Assembly: GCA_036677375.1 (NCBI GenBank)
Contig: JAVBWO010000007.1
Coordinates: 1 to 64,000 of the forward strand
Reading direction: 5' to 3'
Source of the DNA: JAVBWO01 sp036677375
Lineage (GTDB): Bacteria > Bacillota > Dehalobacteriia > UBA4068 > UBA4997
Length of the DNA stretch: 64,000 bases
The notes under the pieces are model-generated. The model did no database searches. It saw only the letters and a list, made by a program, of their open reading frames with translations, and was not told where the DNA came from. Positions within the stretch are counted from its first letter, which is position 1. Each line of letters opens with the position of its first letter. Below, in pieces: positions 16,780 through 25,299 of this stretch. Position numbers and translations under genes: made by a program.

Positions 16780-17955
16780 TTATACTTTTATTTTTATGAG
16801 CTCCGTTTTGGACAGCGCGTCCCGCATCATGTCCTCAATGGGCAGCTCCGCCTCCATCTTGCGGCATTCTGCGATCCGGGGACGAATCTTTGGATAAGCG
16901 GGTAAAAATACCGTGCAGCAATCCTCATAAGGACGGATGGAAATATCGTAAGTACCGATGCGCTGAGCAACGGCAGTAATCTCTTCTTTATCCATGCCTA
17001 CCAAAGGACGCAGCACAGGCATGGTGGTCACCTCATTGATGGCAGCCATGCTCTCCAAGGTCTGGCTTGCTACCTGGCCCAAGGATTCCCCCGTAAAAAT
17101 ACCGCAACCGCCGTTTTGCAAAGCAATGGCTTCTGAGATGCGGTACATGAAGCGCCTAAGGATGGTGATACCGTATTCCTCCGGGCAATGCTCGTGAATG
17201 GCTTTTTGGATCTCGGTAAAATGCACCACATGGAGGGGAAAAGCTTTATTGTTCCAGCGGGACAGCACCCGGCAAATATCAATGACCTTCTCCTTGGCCC
17301 GCTCGCTGGTAAAAGGATAGCTATGGAAATGCACCCCCGCCAGATCGACGCCCCGCTTCATGGCCATCCAGCCTGCCACAGGACTGTCGATACCGCCGGA
17401 GAGCATCAGAACCGCTTTGGCGCTGGAGCCTACGGGCAAGCCTTTGGCCCCGGGGATCACTTCGCTGTAAACATAAGCCGCCTCCTGGCGCACCTCCACA
17501 TTGACCGTATTTTGCGGATGATGCATTTCCGCTTCATATTTGCTGTTCTCACCCAGCTGATCGAAAATATAACCGGCCACCTGGCGGCTCATCTCCGGCG
17601 AGAGCAGAGGAAAGGTCTTATCGGCACGGCGGCTTTCCACCTTGAAGGTGCCCCCATAGGGCAGCGCGGCCAAAAGCACCTGATAGGCCGCTTTTTGGAT
17701 CAGTTCAATCTCCTTCTCCACTTTTACCACCGGACTCATGGAATAAATGCCGAAAACCCGCTCCAAGCGGTCCATGACCTCGGCAAGATCGCATTCCACC
17801 GGCACCATGATGCGTCCCCAGGTAGACACCACTTCCCGCGGCTTCAAGCCCTGTAAAGCATATTCCATATTGTGCGCCAGCCGGTTGATAAATTGCGACT
17901 TGTTCTTGCCTTTTAAGCCTAATTCGCCGTAGCGCACCATCAATATTTCGTACAT
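16780..17955 (-). CDS. thiI: tRNA 4-thiouridine synthetase ThiI
   Basis: ThiI adenylates U8 of tRNA and transfers sulfur to make 4-thiouridine. The 391-residue protein has an N-terminal ferredoxin-like/THUMP region (to about residue 165) and a PP-loop ATPase domain starting LMLSGGIDSPVAGW. It lacks the C-terminal rhodanese domain of enterobacterial ThiI, which is normal in Firmicutes. In those bacteria a dedicated cysteine desulfurase hands over the sulfur, and the gene for such an enzyme lies immediately upstream. The PYEDCCTVF segment holds conserved cysteines. The ATG follows AAAGGGG. A MITE-like repeat separates it from the desulfurase gene. Confidence 0.95.
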   Translation of the reverse strand: MYEILMVRYGELGLKGKNKSQFINRLAHNMEYALQGLKPREVVSTWGRIMVPVECDLAEVMDRLERVFGIYSMSPVVKVEKEIELIQKAAYQVLLAALPYGGTFKVESRRADKTFPLLSPEMSRQVAGYIFDQLGENSKYEAEMHHPQNTVNVEVRQEAAYVYSEVIPGAKGLPVGSSAKAVLMLSGGIDSPVAGWMAMKRGVDLAGVHFHSYPFTSERAKEKVIDICRVLSRWNNKAFPLHVVHFTEIQKAIHEHCPEEYGITILRRFMYRISEAIALQNGGCGIFTGESLGQVASQTLESMAAINEVTTMPVLRPLVGMDKEEITAVAQRIGTYDISIRPYEDCCTVFLPAYPKIRPRIAECRKMEAELPIEDMMRDALSKTELIKIKV

Positions 17956-18132
17956 TTTTATTCCCCTTTGCCTTTTCGGATTTCAGATACATAACAGGCC
18001 TTGCCCAAACGGCAGTTCCTTACAATTACCGCTATGCCACGCGGTTACTCAAACAGCAGTTCTTCTCAGTATCCGCCAGGTCTCGCGGTAATCCAAACCA
18101 CAGCTTTTCTTAAGAAATCCGCCACCCTACAC

Positions 18133-18292
18133 TAGTACAGTGCAACATCTAATCCTTGTGTACATCGGCGGTCTGTTTTGTGCAATACTGCGTCGTCAAT
18201 CAGAATTCATAAAGGATTCCTCAATCCTTCGCCTTTTCCTGCGCCAAACATCCTCGCCGCTATATCACAATTTTAAATATTACAGTGTACTA
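18133..18292. mobile_element. MITE-like element, copy 2
   Basis: About 160 bp, clearly homologous to 7139-7301 along the whole length with a few substitutions and short deletions (for example GTTGTCGTCAATC versus GTCGTCAATC). The left end reads GTACAGTGCAAC and the right end ATTACAGTGTAC, both next to TA, so its terminal repeats are slightly decayed. It lies between the cysteine desulfurase and thiI genes. The rest of 17956-18132 holds nothing else recognisable. Confidence 0.75.
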
Positions 18293-18298
18293 AAAGCT

Positions 18299-19450
18299 TT
18301 ATTTTCCCATAAGCCCCCGAAGTTCCGTAACCGCGTCGGTAACGATACTGCCGGCCAGACTCGCTTCTTCCACGGTATTCTGCGCAGAAAAACTGAAGCG
18401 CAGCGCCCCTTCAATGGCCGCCCGGCTCATGCCCATGGCGGTTAAAACATGACTCAGCTTGTCTTTTTTAGCGGCACAGGCGGAACCGGAGGAAACATAA
18501 AGGCCTTTCTCTTCCAATTGGTGCAGAAGCACTTCGCTTTTTGTCCCTTGAAAGGTGATGTTCAGAACACAAGGCAACCCCTGAGGCGAACCATTCACCT
18601 GCCATTTTGGCAGCTTCGAAAGGCTTTCCAAAAAGGTCTGCCGCACTTCCTGCATCTGGACAGCGCGGGTAGCCATTTCTTCCATGGCTTCCTCCGCAGC
18701 GGTGGCAAAGCCGGCAATCCCCGGTACATTTTCGGTGCCGGAACGGATATCCCGTTCCTGGCCGCCGCCTACCACAAGCGGAACCAGCCGCACACCCTTG
18801 GCAACATATAAAAGGCCGGCTCCCTTCGGCCCATGAATCTTGTGTCCGCTGGCGGTATAGAGATCAATTCCCAAAGCCTTGGGGGACGTAGGCAGTTTGC
18901 CAAAGCCCTGCACCCCATCCACGTGAAAATAGATCTTCCTGTTCTGGGCCGCCAAGAGCTTGCCTACCTGGGCAATGGGCTGTATGGCTCCGGTTTCGTT
19001 ATTAACCTGCATCATGCTGACCAATAAAGTGTCCGGCCTAAGAGCGGCAGCCACCGTTTCCGCCGCCACCATGCCTTCGCTGTCAGGCTGCAGAAAATCT
19101 ACGGTAAAACCGGCGGCGGCCAGGCGTTTCAACGGCTCGAGCACCGCGGGGTGCTCGATAGCAGTTGAGATGATATGGCCGCCCTTTTTACCATAAGCAT
19201 TGGCGATGCCTAAAATGGCTAAATTATCGCTTTCCGTTCCACCGGAAGTAAAGAGAATCTCCTCGCGCTTCGCACTTAAGGCGGTGGCCAGCTTCTCGCG
19301 GCTTTGCGTCAGCAGCTTTTCCGCCTCCAGCCCACGGCGGTGCAGGGAAGAGGGATTGCCATAATTGGCGCGTATGGCGGCGAGAACCGCCGTAGCTGCC
19401 CTTCTTGATACCTTGGTAGTGGCGCTATTGTCAAAATAAATTTCTTTCAT
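18299..19450 (-). CDS. Cysteine desulfurase (NifS/IscS family)
   Basis: This PLP enzyme removes sulfur from cysteine as a persulfide. The 383 residues show the PLP lysine in SGHKIHGPKGAG (about residue 200), the HVDGVQGFG cofactor region and the mobile active-site loop with the persulfide cysteine in SSGSACAAKKD (about residue 325). Start MKEIYFDNSATT is the family norm and follows AGGGCTGATGT. Because thiI is the next gene, this copy most likely serves tRNA thiolation, as with the dedicated NifS-like/ThiI pair of Bacillus; a role in general Fe-S assembly is possible. The stop codon is six bases from the MITE-like repeat. Confidence 0.92.
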   Translation of the reverse strand: MKEIYFDNSATTKVSRRAATAVLAAIRANYGNPSSLHRRGLEAEKLLTQSREKLATALSAKREEILFTSGGTESDNLAILGIANAYGKKGGHIISTAIEHPAVLEPLKRLAAAGFTVDFLQPDSEGMVAAETVAAALRPDTLLVSMMQVNNETGAIQPIAQVGKLLAAQNRKIYFHVDGVQGFGKLPTSPKALGIDLYTASGHKIHGPKGAGLLYVAKGVRLVPLVVGGGQERDIRSGTENVPGIAGFATAAEEAMEEMATRAVQMQEVRQTFLESLSKLPKWQVNGSPQGLPCVLNITFQGTKSEVLLHQLEEKGLYVSSGSACAAKKDKLSHVLTAMGMSRAAIEGALRFSFSAQNTVEEASLAGSIVTDAVTELRGLMGK

Positions 19451-19543
19451 ACATCAGCCCTGCTCTCTTAAATTCTTTATATTTTAGATCTCTTCTATAT
19501 TTATATTACCCAAAAACAAGTGGAAAAAGCAAGAAATAAAAAA

Positions 19544-19573
19544 ACTGCCACCGTTTTACAAAACAGCGGCAGT
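19544..19573 (-). terminator. Terminator after secG
   Basis: Stem ACTGCC(G)CTG.../...GGTGGCAGT around an A/T loop, followed on the minus strand by TTTTTTTATTTC. It separates secG from the desulfurase gene. Confidence 0.8.
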
Positions 19574-19589
19574 TGCAAGCACAGACGGC

Positions 19590-19811
19590 CTACAGGAAGG
19601 ACAATAGCAAAGTCAGCACCATGAAGGCAACAGCCAGCCAAGTGGTGATCTTGCTTAAAAATTCATCCAAACCTTTTTTCTTACCAAAAAACTGCTCGGC
19701 GCCGCCGGCAATGGAACCGGACAGTCCGGCACTTTTCCCAGCCTGCAAAATAATGGTGGCAATCATGCCAACACTTACGATGACTTGTAAAATTGTAAAG
19801 AATATCTTCAT
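19590..19811 (-). CDS. secG: Preprotein translocase subunit SecG
   Basis: SecG is a small auxiliary subunit of the SecYEG channel. The 73-residue protein has two membrane helices (residues ~3-22 and ~53-72) joined by the conserved AGKSAGLSGSIAGGAEQFFGKKKG loop region. Length, topology and position after eno match the Firmicute pattern. It has terminators on both sides, so it may be transcribed on its own. Confidence 0.95.
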   Translation of the reverse strand: MKIFFTILQVIVSVGMIATIILQAGKSAGLSGSIAGGAEQFFGKKKGLDEFLSKITTWLAVAFMVLTLLLSFL

Positions 19812-19898
19812 TTTTTCGCCCCCTGTAATCCGTTAAGGGTATCCCTTATCAATCATGCTTAATTATTGTATCATAGATCCCTGCTATTGCGCAAGATA

Positions 19899-19935
19899 AA
19901 TTTTAAAGGTGCGGCAACACCGCACCTTTAAAATT
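19899..19935 (-). terminator. Terminator of the glycolytic operon (after eno)
   Basis: A 16-bp stem (AATTTTAAAGGTGCGG and complement) with a 5-nt loop; the U-rich arm acts as the tail on the minus strand. Confidence 0.85.
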
Positions 19936-19972
19936 GATCAATATCACAATTTACTTTTTATAACTTTATTTT

Positions 19973-21253
19973 TTAGAGATTGTAAAAGGATTCCTTTCCG
20001 GCATAGCAGGCTACATCGCCCAATTCCTCTTCAATGCGGAGCAATTGATTGTATTTGGCCACCCGGTCAGTGCGGGAAGGAGCCCCGGTCTTGATCTGGC
20101 CGGCATTGGTGGCAACGGCGATATCGGCTAAGGTCGTGTCTTCTGTTTCACCGGAACGGTGGGAGATGACATTGGCATAACCGGCTCTCTTGGCCATTTC
20201 AATGGTATCAAAAGTCTCGGTGAGGCTGCCGATCTGGTTTACTTTGATCAAAATGGCATTGGAAGAATGTTCCGAAATGCCTCGGGACAGACGGGCGGTA
20301 TTGGTCACATAAAGGTCGTCCCCTACCAACTGGACTTTTTTGCCAAGGGTGGCATTTAAGGCCTTCCAGCCCTCCCAGTCGTCTTCGGAAAGACCGTCTT
20401 CGATAGAGATGATGGGATATTTGGCGCAGATATTTTCATAATAACGGATCATTTCTTCGGCAGAGTAAACAACACCCTCGCCGGCAAGGTGATATTTGCC
20501 GTCTTTATAAAGCTCACTGGCGGCAACATCCATGGCGATCATGGCGTCTTGTCCTGGTTTGTAGCCGGCCCGCTCAATAGCGGCCAGCAAGCATTGCAGC
20601 GCTTCTTCATTGGAACCCAGGTTGGGAGCAAAGCCGCCTTCGTCGCCTACCGCGGTATTGGCGCCTTTTTCCTGCAATACCTTGCGCAGATTGTGGAAGA
20701 TCTCGGCGCCCATTTGCAGCGCGCCGGCAAAGCTTGAGGCGCCTACGGGCATGACCATGAATTCCTGAACGTCCACATTATTGTCGGCATGCTTGCCGCC
20801 GTTTAGAATATTCATCATAGGAACCGGCAGCTGCTTGGCATTGACACCGCCCAGATAGCGGTAAAGGGGCAGGCCCAGATAATTGGCGGCCGCCTTGGCA
20901 ACAGCCATGGAAACGCCCAAAATAGCATTGGCACCTAAATTGCTCTTATTGGGGGTGCCGTCCAATTCCAGCATCAAACCGTCGATTTCCCCTTGGTTAA
21001 AAGGGCTCAGGCCTTCCAGCGCGGGAGCAATGATGGTATGCACATTGGTCACGGCCTGGAGAACACCTTTGCCCAAAAAACGGCCTTTATCGCCGTCCCG
21101 CAATTCCACAGCTTCATAAGCGCCGGTAGAAGCGCCGGAGGGCACAGCCGCCCGGCCCATGGTGCCATCCTCTAAAAATACTTCCACTTCAACCGTAGGG
21201 TTGCCCCGGGAATCCAGAATCTCTCTGGCATTAACATCAGTAATCACACACAT
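19973..21253 (-). CDS. eno: Enolase
   Basis: Enolase converts 2-phosphoglycerate to phosphoenolpyruvate with Mg2+. The 426-residue protein starts MCVITDVNAREILDSRGNPT and contains VGDEGGFAPNL, the metal ligands in AMDVAASE, SIEDGLSEDDW and LVGDDLYVTN, and the catalytic Lys in ILIKVNQIGS followed by SHRSGETEDT. It is the last gene of the gap-pgk-tpiA-gpmI-eno group and is followed by a strong terminator. The start follows AGAAGGTTGAG. Confidence 0.97.
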   Translation of the reverse strand: MCVITDVNAREILDSRGNPTVEVEVFLEDGTMGRAAVPSGASTGAYEAVELRDGDKGRFLGKGVLQAVTNVHTIIAPALEGLSPFNQGEIDGLMLELDGTPNKSNLGANAILGVSMAVAKAAANYLGLPLYRYLGGVNAKQLPVPMMNILNGGKHADNNVDVQEFMVMPVGASSFAGALQMGAEIFHNLRKVLQEKGANTAVGDEGGFAPNLGSNEEALQCLLAAIERAGYKPGQDAMIAMDVAASELYKDGKYHLAGEGVVYSAEEMIRYYENICAKYPIISIEDGLSEDDWEGWKALNATLGKKVQLVGDDLYVTNTARLSRGISEHSSNAILIKVNQIGSLTETFDTIEMAKRAGYANVISHRSGETEDTTLADIAVATNAGQIKTGAPSRTDRVAKYNQLLRIEEELGDVACYAGKESFYNL

Positions 21254-21362
21254 TTTCTCAACCTTCTTTCTTTAAAATAAAGATAAGATGAAAAGCTTAC
21301 GCTTTTATCACCGCATCAAATCACCATAAATCACCATAAAACGTAAACCGCTCAAAACGGCG

Positions 21363-22895
21363 CTAAACCAGCAGGCTTGTCCCAGTCATTTCCTTTGGTT
21401 TCTCAAGACACAGCAGCTCTAAAATGGTAGGCGCGATATCCCGAAGGGAACCGTCGTCTTGTACGGCCTTGCCGCAGCCAACCGCTATAAAAGGCACCGG
21501 CCCGTTGGTATGAGCGGTATAAGGCGAGCCGTCCGTATCCTTCATGCACTCCACATTGCCATGATCGGCCGTAATAAGCAAAGCGCCGCCCGCTTCCTCC
21601 ACCGCTTCCGCCACATCGCCAAGGCAATGGTCCACGGCCTCCACGGCCTGAACCGCCGCCGCCATGATCCCGGTATGACCCACCATGTCCGGATTGGCAA
21701 AATTTAAAATAATCACATCGTAGATGCCGGAACGGATTTTTTCCACCACGGCGTCTCTTACCTGATAAGCGCTCATTTCCGGCTGCAAATCATAGGTGGC
21801 CACCTTGGGCGAGGGGATCAGCACCCGATCCTCTCCACTGTTTGGTTCCTCTACGCCGCCATTGAAGAAAAAGGTGACATGGGCATATTTCTCCGTTTCC
21901 GCAATGCGTAATTGCCGCATGCCGGCCTTTGCCAGCACCTCTCCCAAGGTATTGGTCAAATCTTCATTGGGAAAGGCAACGGGAGCGTCTATGGTAATAT
22001 CGTAGCTGGTGAGGCAGGCATAAGCGATCTTGGGCCATTTAAGCCGCTGAAAACCGGCAAAATCGGAATCGGTAAAAGCCCTGGTGATCTCCCGCGCCCG
22101 GTCGGCCCGGAAATTAAAGAAGATCAGGCCGTCGCCGTCTTGGATTTTCCCTTTTGCTTGTCCTTTTCCATCACAAACCACAATGGGTTTGACAAATTCA
22201 TCGGTGACTCCCTGCTCATAGGATTCCCCTACCGCCGAGATGCCGTCCGTTGCGTGAACGCCCTTACTAAGAACCATCGCCTGCCAGGCTTGTTCCACCC
22301 GGTCCCAGCGCTTATCGCGGTCCATGGCATAATAACGTCCCATGACGGTAGCGATTTCGCCGTATTGTCGGTCATTCAGAAAATCTTGGAGTTGGCGCAA
22401 ATATGCCGTGCCAGAGGTCGGCGGCACATCACGGCCGTCCAAGAAGCAATGCAGATAGGTATGGGCAACCCCTACCGCTTTGGCCATATCAATCAGGGCA
22501 AATAAATGCTGAATATGGCTGTGTACGCCGCCGTCGGACAAAAGTCCCATTAAATGCAGGCTGCCGCCGGACGCTTTGGCTTTCTCCATGGTACGAAGGA
22601 GAACGGCGTTTTGGGCCATTTCTCCGTCGCGAATGGCTTTGCTGATTCTGGTAAGATCCTGGTAGACAATGCGTCCTGCTCCAATATTAAGATGTCCCAC
22701 CTCGGAATTGCCCATCTGCCCGTCGGGCAAACCTACCGCTTCGCCGCTGGCTTCCAATTGGGTGTGGGGATTCTCCTGCCATAATTTGCGAAAATGCGGC
22801 AAATTAGCTTTGGTTAAAGCACATCCATCGTTACCCGCGGGGATGCCCCAACCGTCTAAAATCATTAAAAATACAGGTTTTTTCTTTTTTGGCAT
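21363..22895 (-). CDS. gpmI: 2,3-bisphosphoglycerate-independent phosphoglycerate mutase
   Basis: This Mn2+-dependent enzyme of the alkaline-phosphatase superfamily interconverts 3- and 2-phosphoglycerate. The 510-residue chain begins MPKKKKPVFLMILDGWG; the nucleophile Ser lies in GQMGNSEVGHLNIG, and metal ligands are in HCFLDGRDVPP, NPDMVGHTG and LITADHGNVE. I preferred ATG 22895, since the ten codons before it (MMILIEKSAY) do not belong to the family. It lies between tpiA and eno in the glycolytic operon. Confidence 0.95.
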   Translation of the reverse strand: MPKKKKPVFLMILDGWGIPAGNDGCALTKANLPHFRKLWQENPHTQLEASGEAVGLPDGQMGNSEVGHLNIGAGRIVYQDLTRISKAIRDGEMAQNAVLLRTMEKAKASGGSLHLMGLLSDGGVHSHIQHLFALIDMAKAVGVAHTYLHCFLDGRDVPPTSGTAYLRQLQDFLNDRQYGEIATVMGRYYAMDRDKRWDRVEQAWQAMVLSKGVHATDGISAVGESYEQGVTDEFVKPIVVCDGKGQAKGKIQDGDGLIFFNFRADRAREITRAFTDSDFAGFQRLKWPKIAYACLTSYDITIDAPVAFPNEDLTNTLGEVLAKAGMRQLRIAETEKYAHVTFFFNGGVEEPNSGEDRVLIPSPKVATYDLQPEMSAYQVRDAVVEKIRSGIYDVIILNFANPDMVGHTGIMAAAVQAVEAVDHCLGDVAEAVEEAGGALLITADHGNVECMKDTDGSPYTAHTNGPVPFIAVGCGKAVQDDGSLRDIAPTILELLCLEKPKEMTGTSLLV

Positions 22896-23033
22896 ATAAG
22901 CGCTCTTTTCTATTAATATCATCAATCTTCAATTACAATATTAGTAAATATACCCGGATTAATTGTACGATGCGGTAAACCGCGGATGAAACTCTTAATT
23001 ACTTATGCCATTGTGCCGAGTTCCAACATCAGA

Positions 23034-23196
23034 GATTTATCTCGCGAACGTCAAAATCCGTGGCCGCGGGTAGAAATGTTAAAGCATCAGCTATTTATCT
23101 GCGCGAACGTCAAAATCTATGGCCGCGGGTAGAAATGTTAAAAAATAGGCTATTTATCTGCGCGAACGTCAAAATCAGCTGCGCGAATATTAAAGT
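23034..23196. repeat. 59-bp tandem repeat overlapping the 3' end of tpiA
   Basis: Three units: 23034-23091, 23092-23150 and 23151-23196 (shorter and diverged). Each begins ATTTATCT and carries CGCGAACGTCAAAATC; the first two share GGCCGCGGGTAGAAATGTTAAA. The third unit is the coding end of tpiA (last ~15 codons), so units 1 and 2 look like duplications of the tpiA tail placed beyond the stop codon. The rest of 22896-23033 holds nothing obvious. Confidence 0.8.
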
Positions 23197-23935
23197 GACA
23201 GATGGTGGCAAAACTTTTGGCATCCAGGCTGGCGCCGCCCACCAAGACCCCGTCCACATCCGGGCAAGCCATCAAACTCGCGATATTGTTAGGCTTCACA
23301 CTGCCGCCGTAAAGCAAAGATACTGCCGAAGCGGCAGGAGCTCCGAAGGCAACCGCTAATTGGCGGCGGATAAAAGCCATGGCTTCCTGGGCATCCTGGG
23401 GCGTTGCCGTAAGTCCGGTACCAATAGCCCAAATAGGCTCATAAGCCACCGCCAACTTCTTTTGACCACACCAGGCCGCCAAGGAACCGGTAAGCTGTTT
23501 TTCCAAAATAGCAAAGGTGGCTCCTGTTTGCCGTTCCTTTTGCGTTTCCCCGATGCAGACGATGGGAAACATCTCATTATCCCAGGCAGCTTTGGCTTTG
23601 GCCGCTACCTGTGCATTGCTTTCAGAAAAATACTGCCGCCGCTCGGAATGACCGCAAAGCACAAAGGCCGCGCCGACATCCCGCAGCATGGGGGCGGAGA
23701 TTTCCCCGGTATAGGCGCCTTCTGAGGCTTCATGGATATTTTGACCGCCCAATAAGATTTTTCTTCTACTCTCCTCCAGAACTTCTGCCACCGCCGGCAG
23801 ACAAATGGCGGGAGGACACACTGCGATCTGCACCCCGGTTTCGTGAATCAAAGGGAGCATCTCCCGGACAAAGGCCCGCGCCTGGCTGGGCGTCTTATAC
23901 ATTTTCCAATTTCCCACGATTAAAGGCAGTACCAT
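23150..23935 (-). CDS. tpiA: Triosephosphate isomerase
   Basis: TIM interconverts dihydroxyacetone phosphate and glyceraldehyde 3-phosphate. The 261-residue protein begins MVLPLIVGNWKMYK and contains the electrophilic His in VLCGHSERR, the catalytic Glu in AYEPIWAIGTG and the phosphate-binding LYGGSVKPNN and GVLVGGASL. ATG 23935 follows GGAGG by six bases; a second ATG and a TTG lie just upstream. The last ~15 residues (FNIRAADFDVRADK) extend past the usual end and are encoded by a unit of the 59-bp repeat, which may have lengthened the tail. It sits between pgk and gpmI. Confidence 0.95.
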   Translation of the reverse strand: MVLPLIVGNWKMYKTPSQARAFVREMLPLIHETGVQIAVCPPAICLPAVAEVLEESRRKILLGGQNIHEASEGAYTGEISAPMLRDVGAAFVLCGHSERRQYFSESNAQVAAKAKAAWDNEMFPIVCIGETQKERQTGATFAILEKQLTGSLAAWCGQKKLAVAYEPIWAIGTGLTATPQDAQEAMAFIRRQLAVAFGAPAASAVSLLYGGSVKPNNIASLMACPDVDGVLVGGASLDAKSFATICHFNIRAADFDVRADK

Positions 23936-24063
23936 CATCAACCTCCATAGGTTTTATCGATAGCATCAATATCCTTCAGCATCCATCGATATCGAAAAAA
24001 TAAACATAGGGAGCGGTTACCGGCGCTCTGCCATTCTCGCCGCTCCTCTTTCACCGCTTTAGG

Positions 24064-25257
24064 CTATTTCTTGTCCTGCAAAACCTTAATGGCCGGTAGA
24101 TCAATGCCCTCTAGAAACTCAAGGGAAGAACCACCGCCCGTGGAAATGTGACTGATCAGACAGGAAACCCCTACCTGTTCCACAGCGGCAACGCTGTCGC
24201 CGCCTCCGATAATGCTGGTACCCTCGGAATTGGCAATCGCCATAGCGATGCTTTGGGTGCCCTTGGCGAAAGCAGCCATTTCAAAAACGCCCATGGGCCC
24301 GTTCCAGACAACCGTCCTGGACGTGCCAATGACATCTGTAAATTTTGCAATGGTCTTAGGACCAATATCCAGCGCCGTCCAGCTGGCTGGCACCTGATCC
24401 ACACGAACCACCTTGGTAGGCGCTTTTTCATCGATGGCTTCCGCCACCACCAGATCCTCCGGCAGCATCAGCTTGGCAGCATGCGGATGGGTCTCCAACA
24501 AAGTTTTGGCCCATTCGATATTTTGGATATTGACCCGGGAAAGCCCCATATGATAGCCCTGGGCCGCCAGGAAAGTATGGGCCATACCGCCGCCAATCAA
24601 AAGATGATCCACTTTTTCCAAGAGATTCTGTACCACGCCGATCTTATCCGTCACTTTGGCGCCGCCCATAATGGCAACAAAGGGATGGTCGGGGTAGGAA
24701 AGCGCTTTCCCCATAATCACCAGCTCTTTTTCTACCAGAAGGCCTGCTACGGCCGGCAGAAGGTGGGCGATTCCTTCCGTGGAGGCATGGGAGCGGTGCG
24801 CCGCGCCGAAAGCGTCGTTGACATAAATATCGCCTAATTCCGCCAGCTTTGCGGCAAACTCCATATCATTGGCTTCCTCCTCAGGGTGGAAGCGGACGTT
24901 TTCTAAGATGATCACCTCGCCAGGCTTCATCTGGCTGATCATTTGCTTGGGCAGATCACCGATGCATTCCGGCGAAAACAGAACATTGGCGCCTAAGATC
25001 TGGCTAAACCGATTGGCGGGAATGCGCAAACTGAAACGGGGGTCCACCTCGCCATGGGGACGACCCAAGTGAGAAAGTAAAATGACTTTGGCTCCGCGGC
25101 TCATAAGATAACGGATGGTAGGCAATGACTCTATAATCCTGGTATCGTCTAAGACCTTGCAGTCCGGGGTCAGGGGGACATTGAAGTCCACCCGCAAGAT
25201 CACTTTTTTACCCTTTACCTCGATATCGCGGATGGTTTTTTTATTGTAAGTAGCCAC
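24064..25257 (-). CDS. pgk: Phosphoglycerate kinase
   Basis: PGK makes ATP and 3-phosphoglycerate from 1,3-bisphosphoglycerate. The 397-residue protein contains the N-domain signature VILRVDFNVPL with DDTRI, the LSHLGRP motif, VENVRFHPEE-type segment (ILENVRFHPEE), MGGAKVTDK, and the C-domain nucleotide site WNGPMGVFE and GGGDSVAAVEQ. The initiator is GTG (25257) with GGAGG five bases before it. It lies between gap and tpiA. Unlike in Thermotoga, pgk and tpiA are not fused. Confidence 0.97.
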   Translation of the reverse strand: MATYNKKTIRDIEVKGKKVILRVDFNVPLTPDCKVLDDTRIIESLPTIRYLMSRGAKVILLSHLGRPHGEVDPRFSLRIPANRFSQILGANVLFSPECIGDLPKQMISQMKPGEVIILENVRFHPEEEANDMEFAAKLAELGDIYVNDAFGAAHRSHASTEGIAHLLPAVAGLLVEKELVIMGKALSYPDHPFVAIMGGAKVTDKIGVVQNLLEKVDHLLIGGGMAHTFLAAQGYHMGLSRVNIQNIEWAKTLLETHPHAAKLMLPEDLVVAEAIDEKAPTKVVRVDQVPASWTALDIGPKTIAKFTDVIGTSRTVVWNGPMGVFEMAAFAKGTQSIAMAIANSEGTSIIGGGDSVAAVEQVGVSCLISHISTGGGSSLEFLEGIDLPAIKVLQDKK

Positions 25258-25299
25258 AGCATCCTCCTTCAGATTTTAACATTTTAACATTTCACAATT

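Noticed and set aside
23034..23196. Possible CRISPR array
   Set aside because: The repeats are adjacent with no unique spacers, there are only three units, and one is coding sequence of tpiA.
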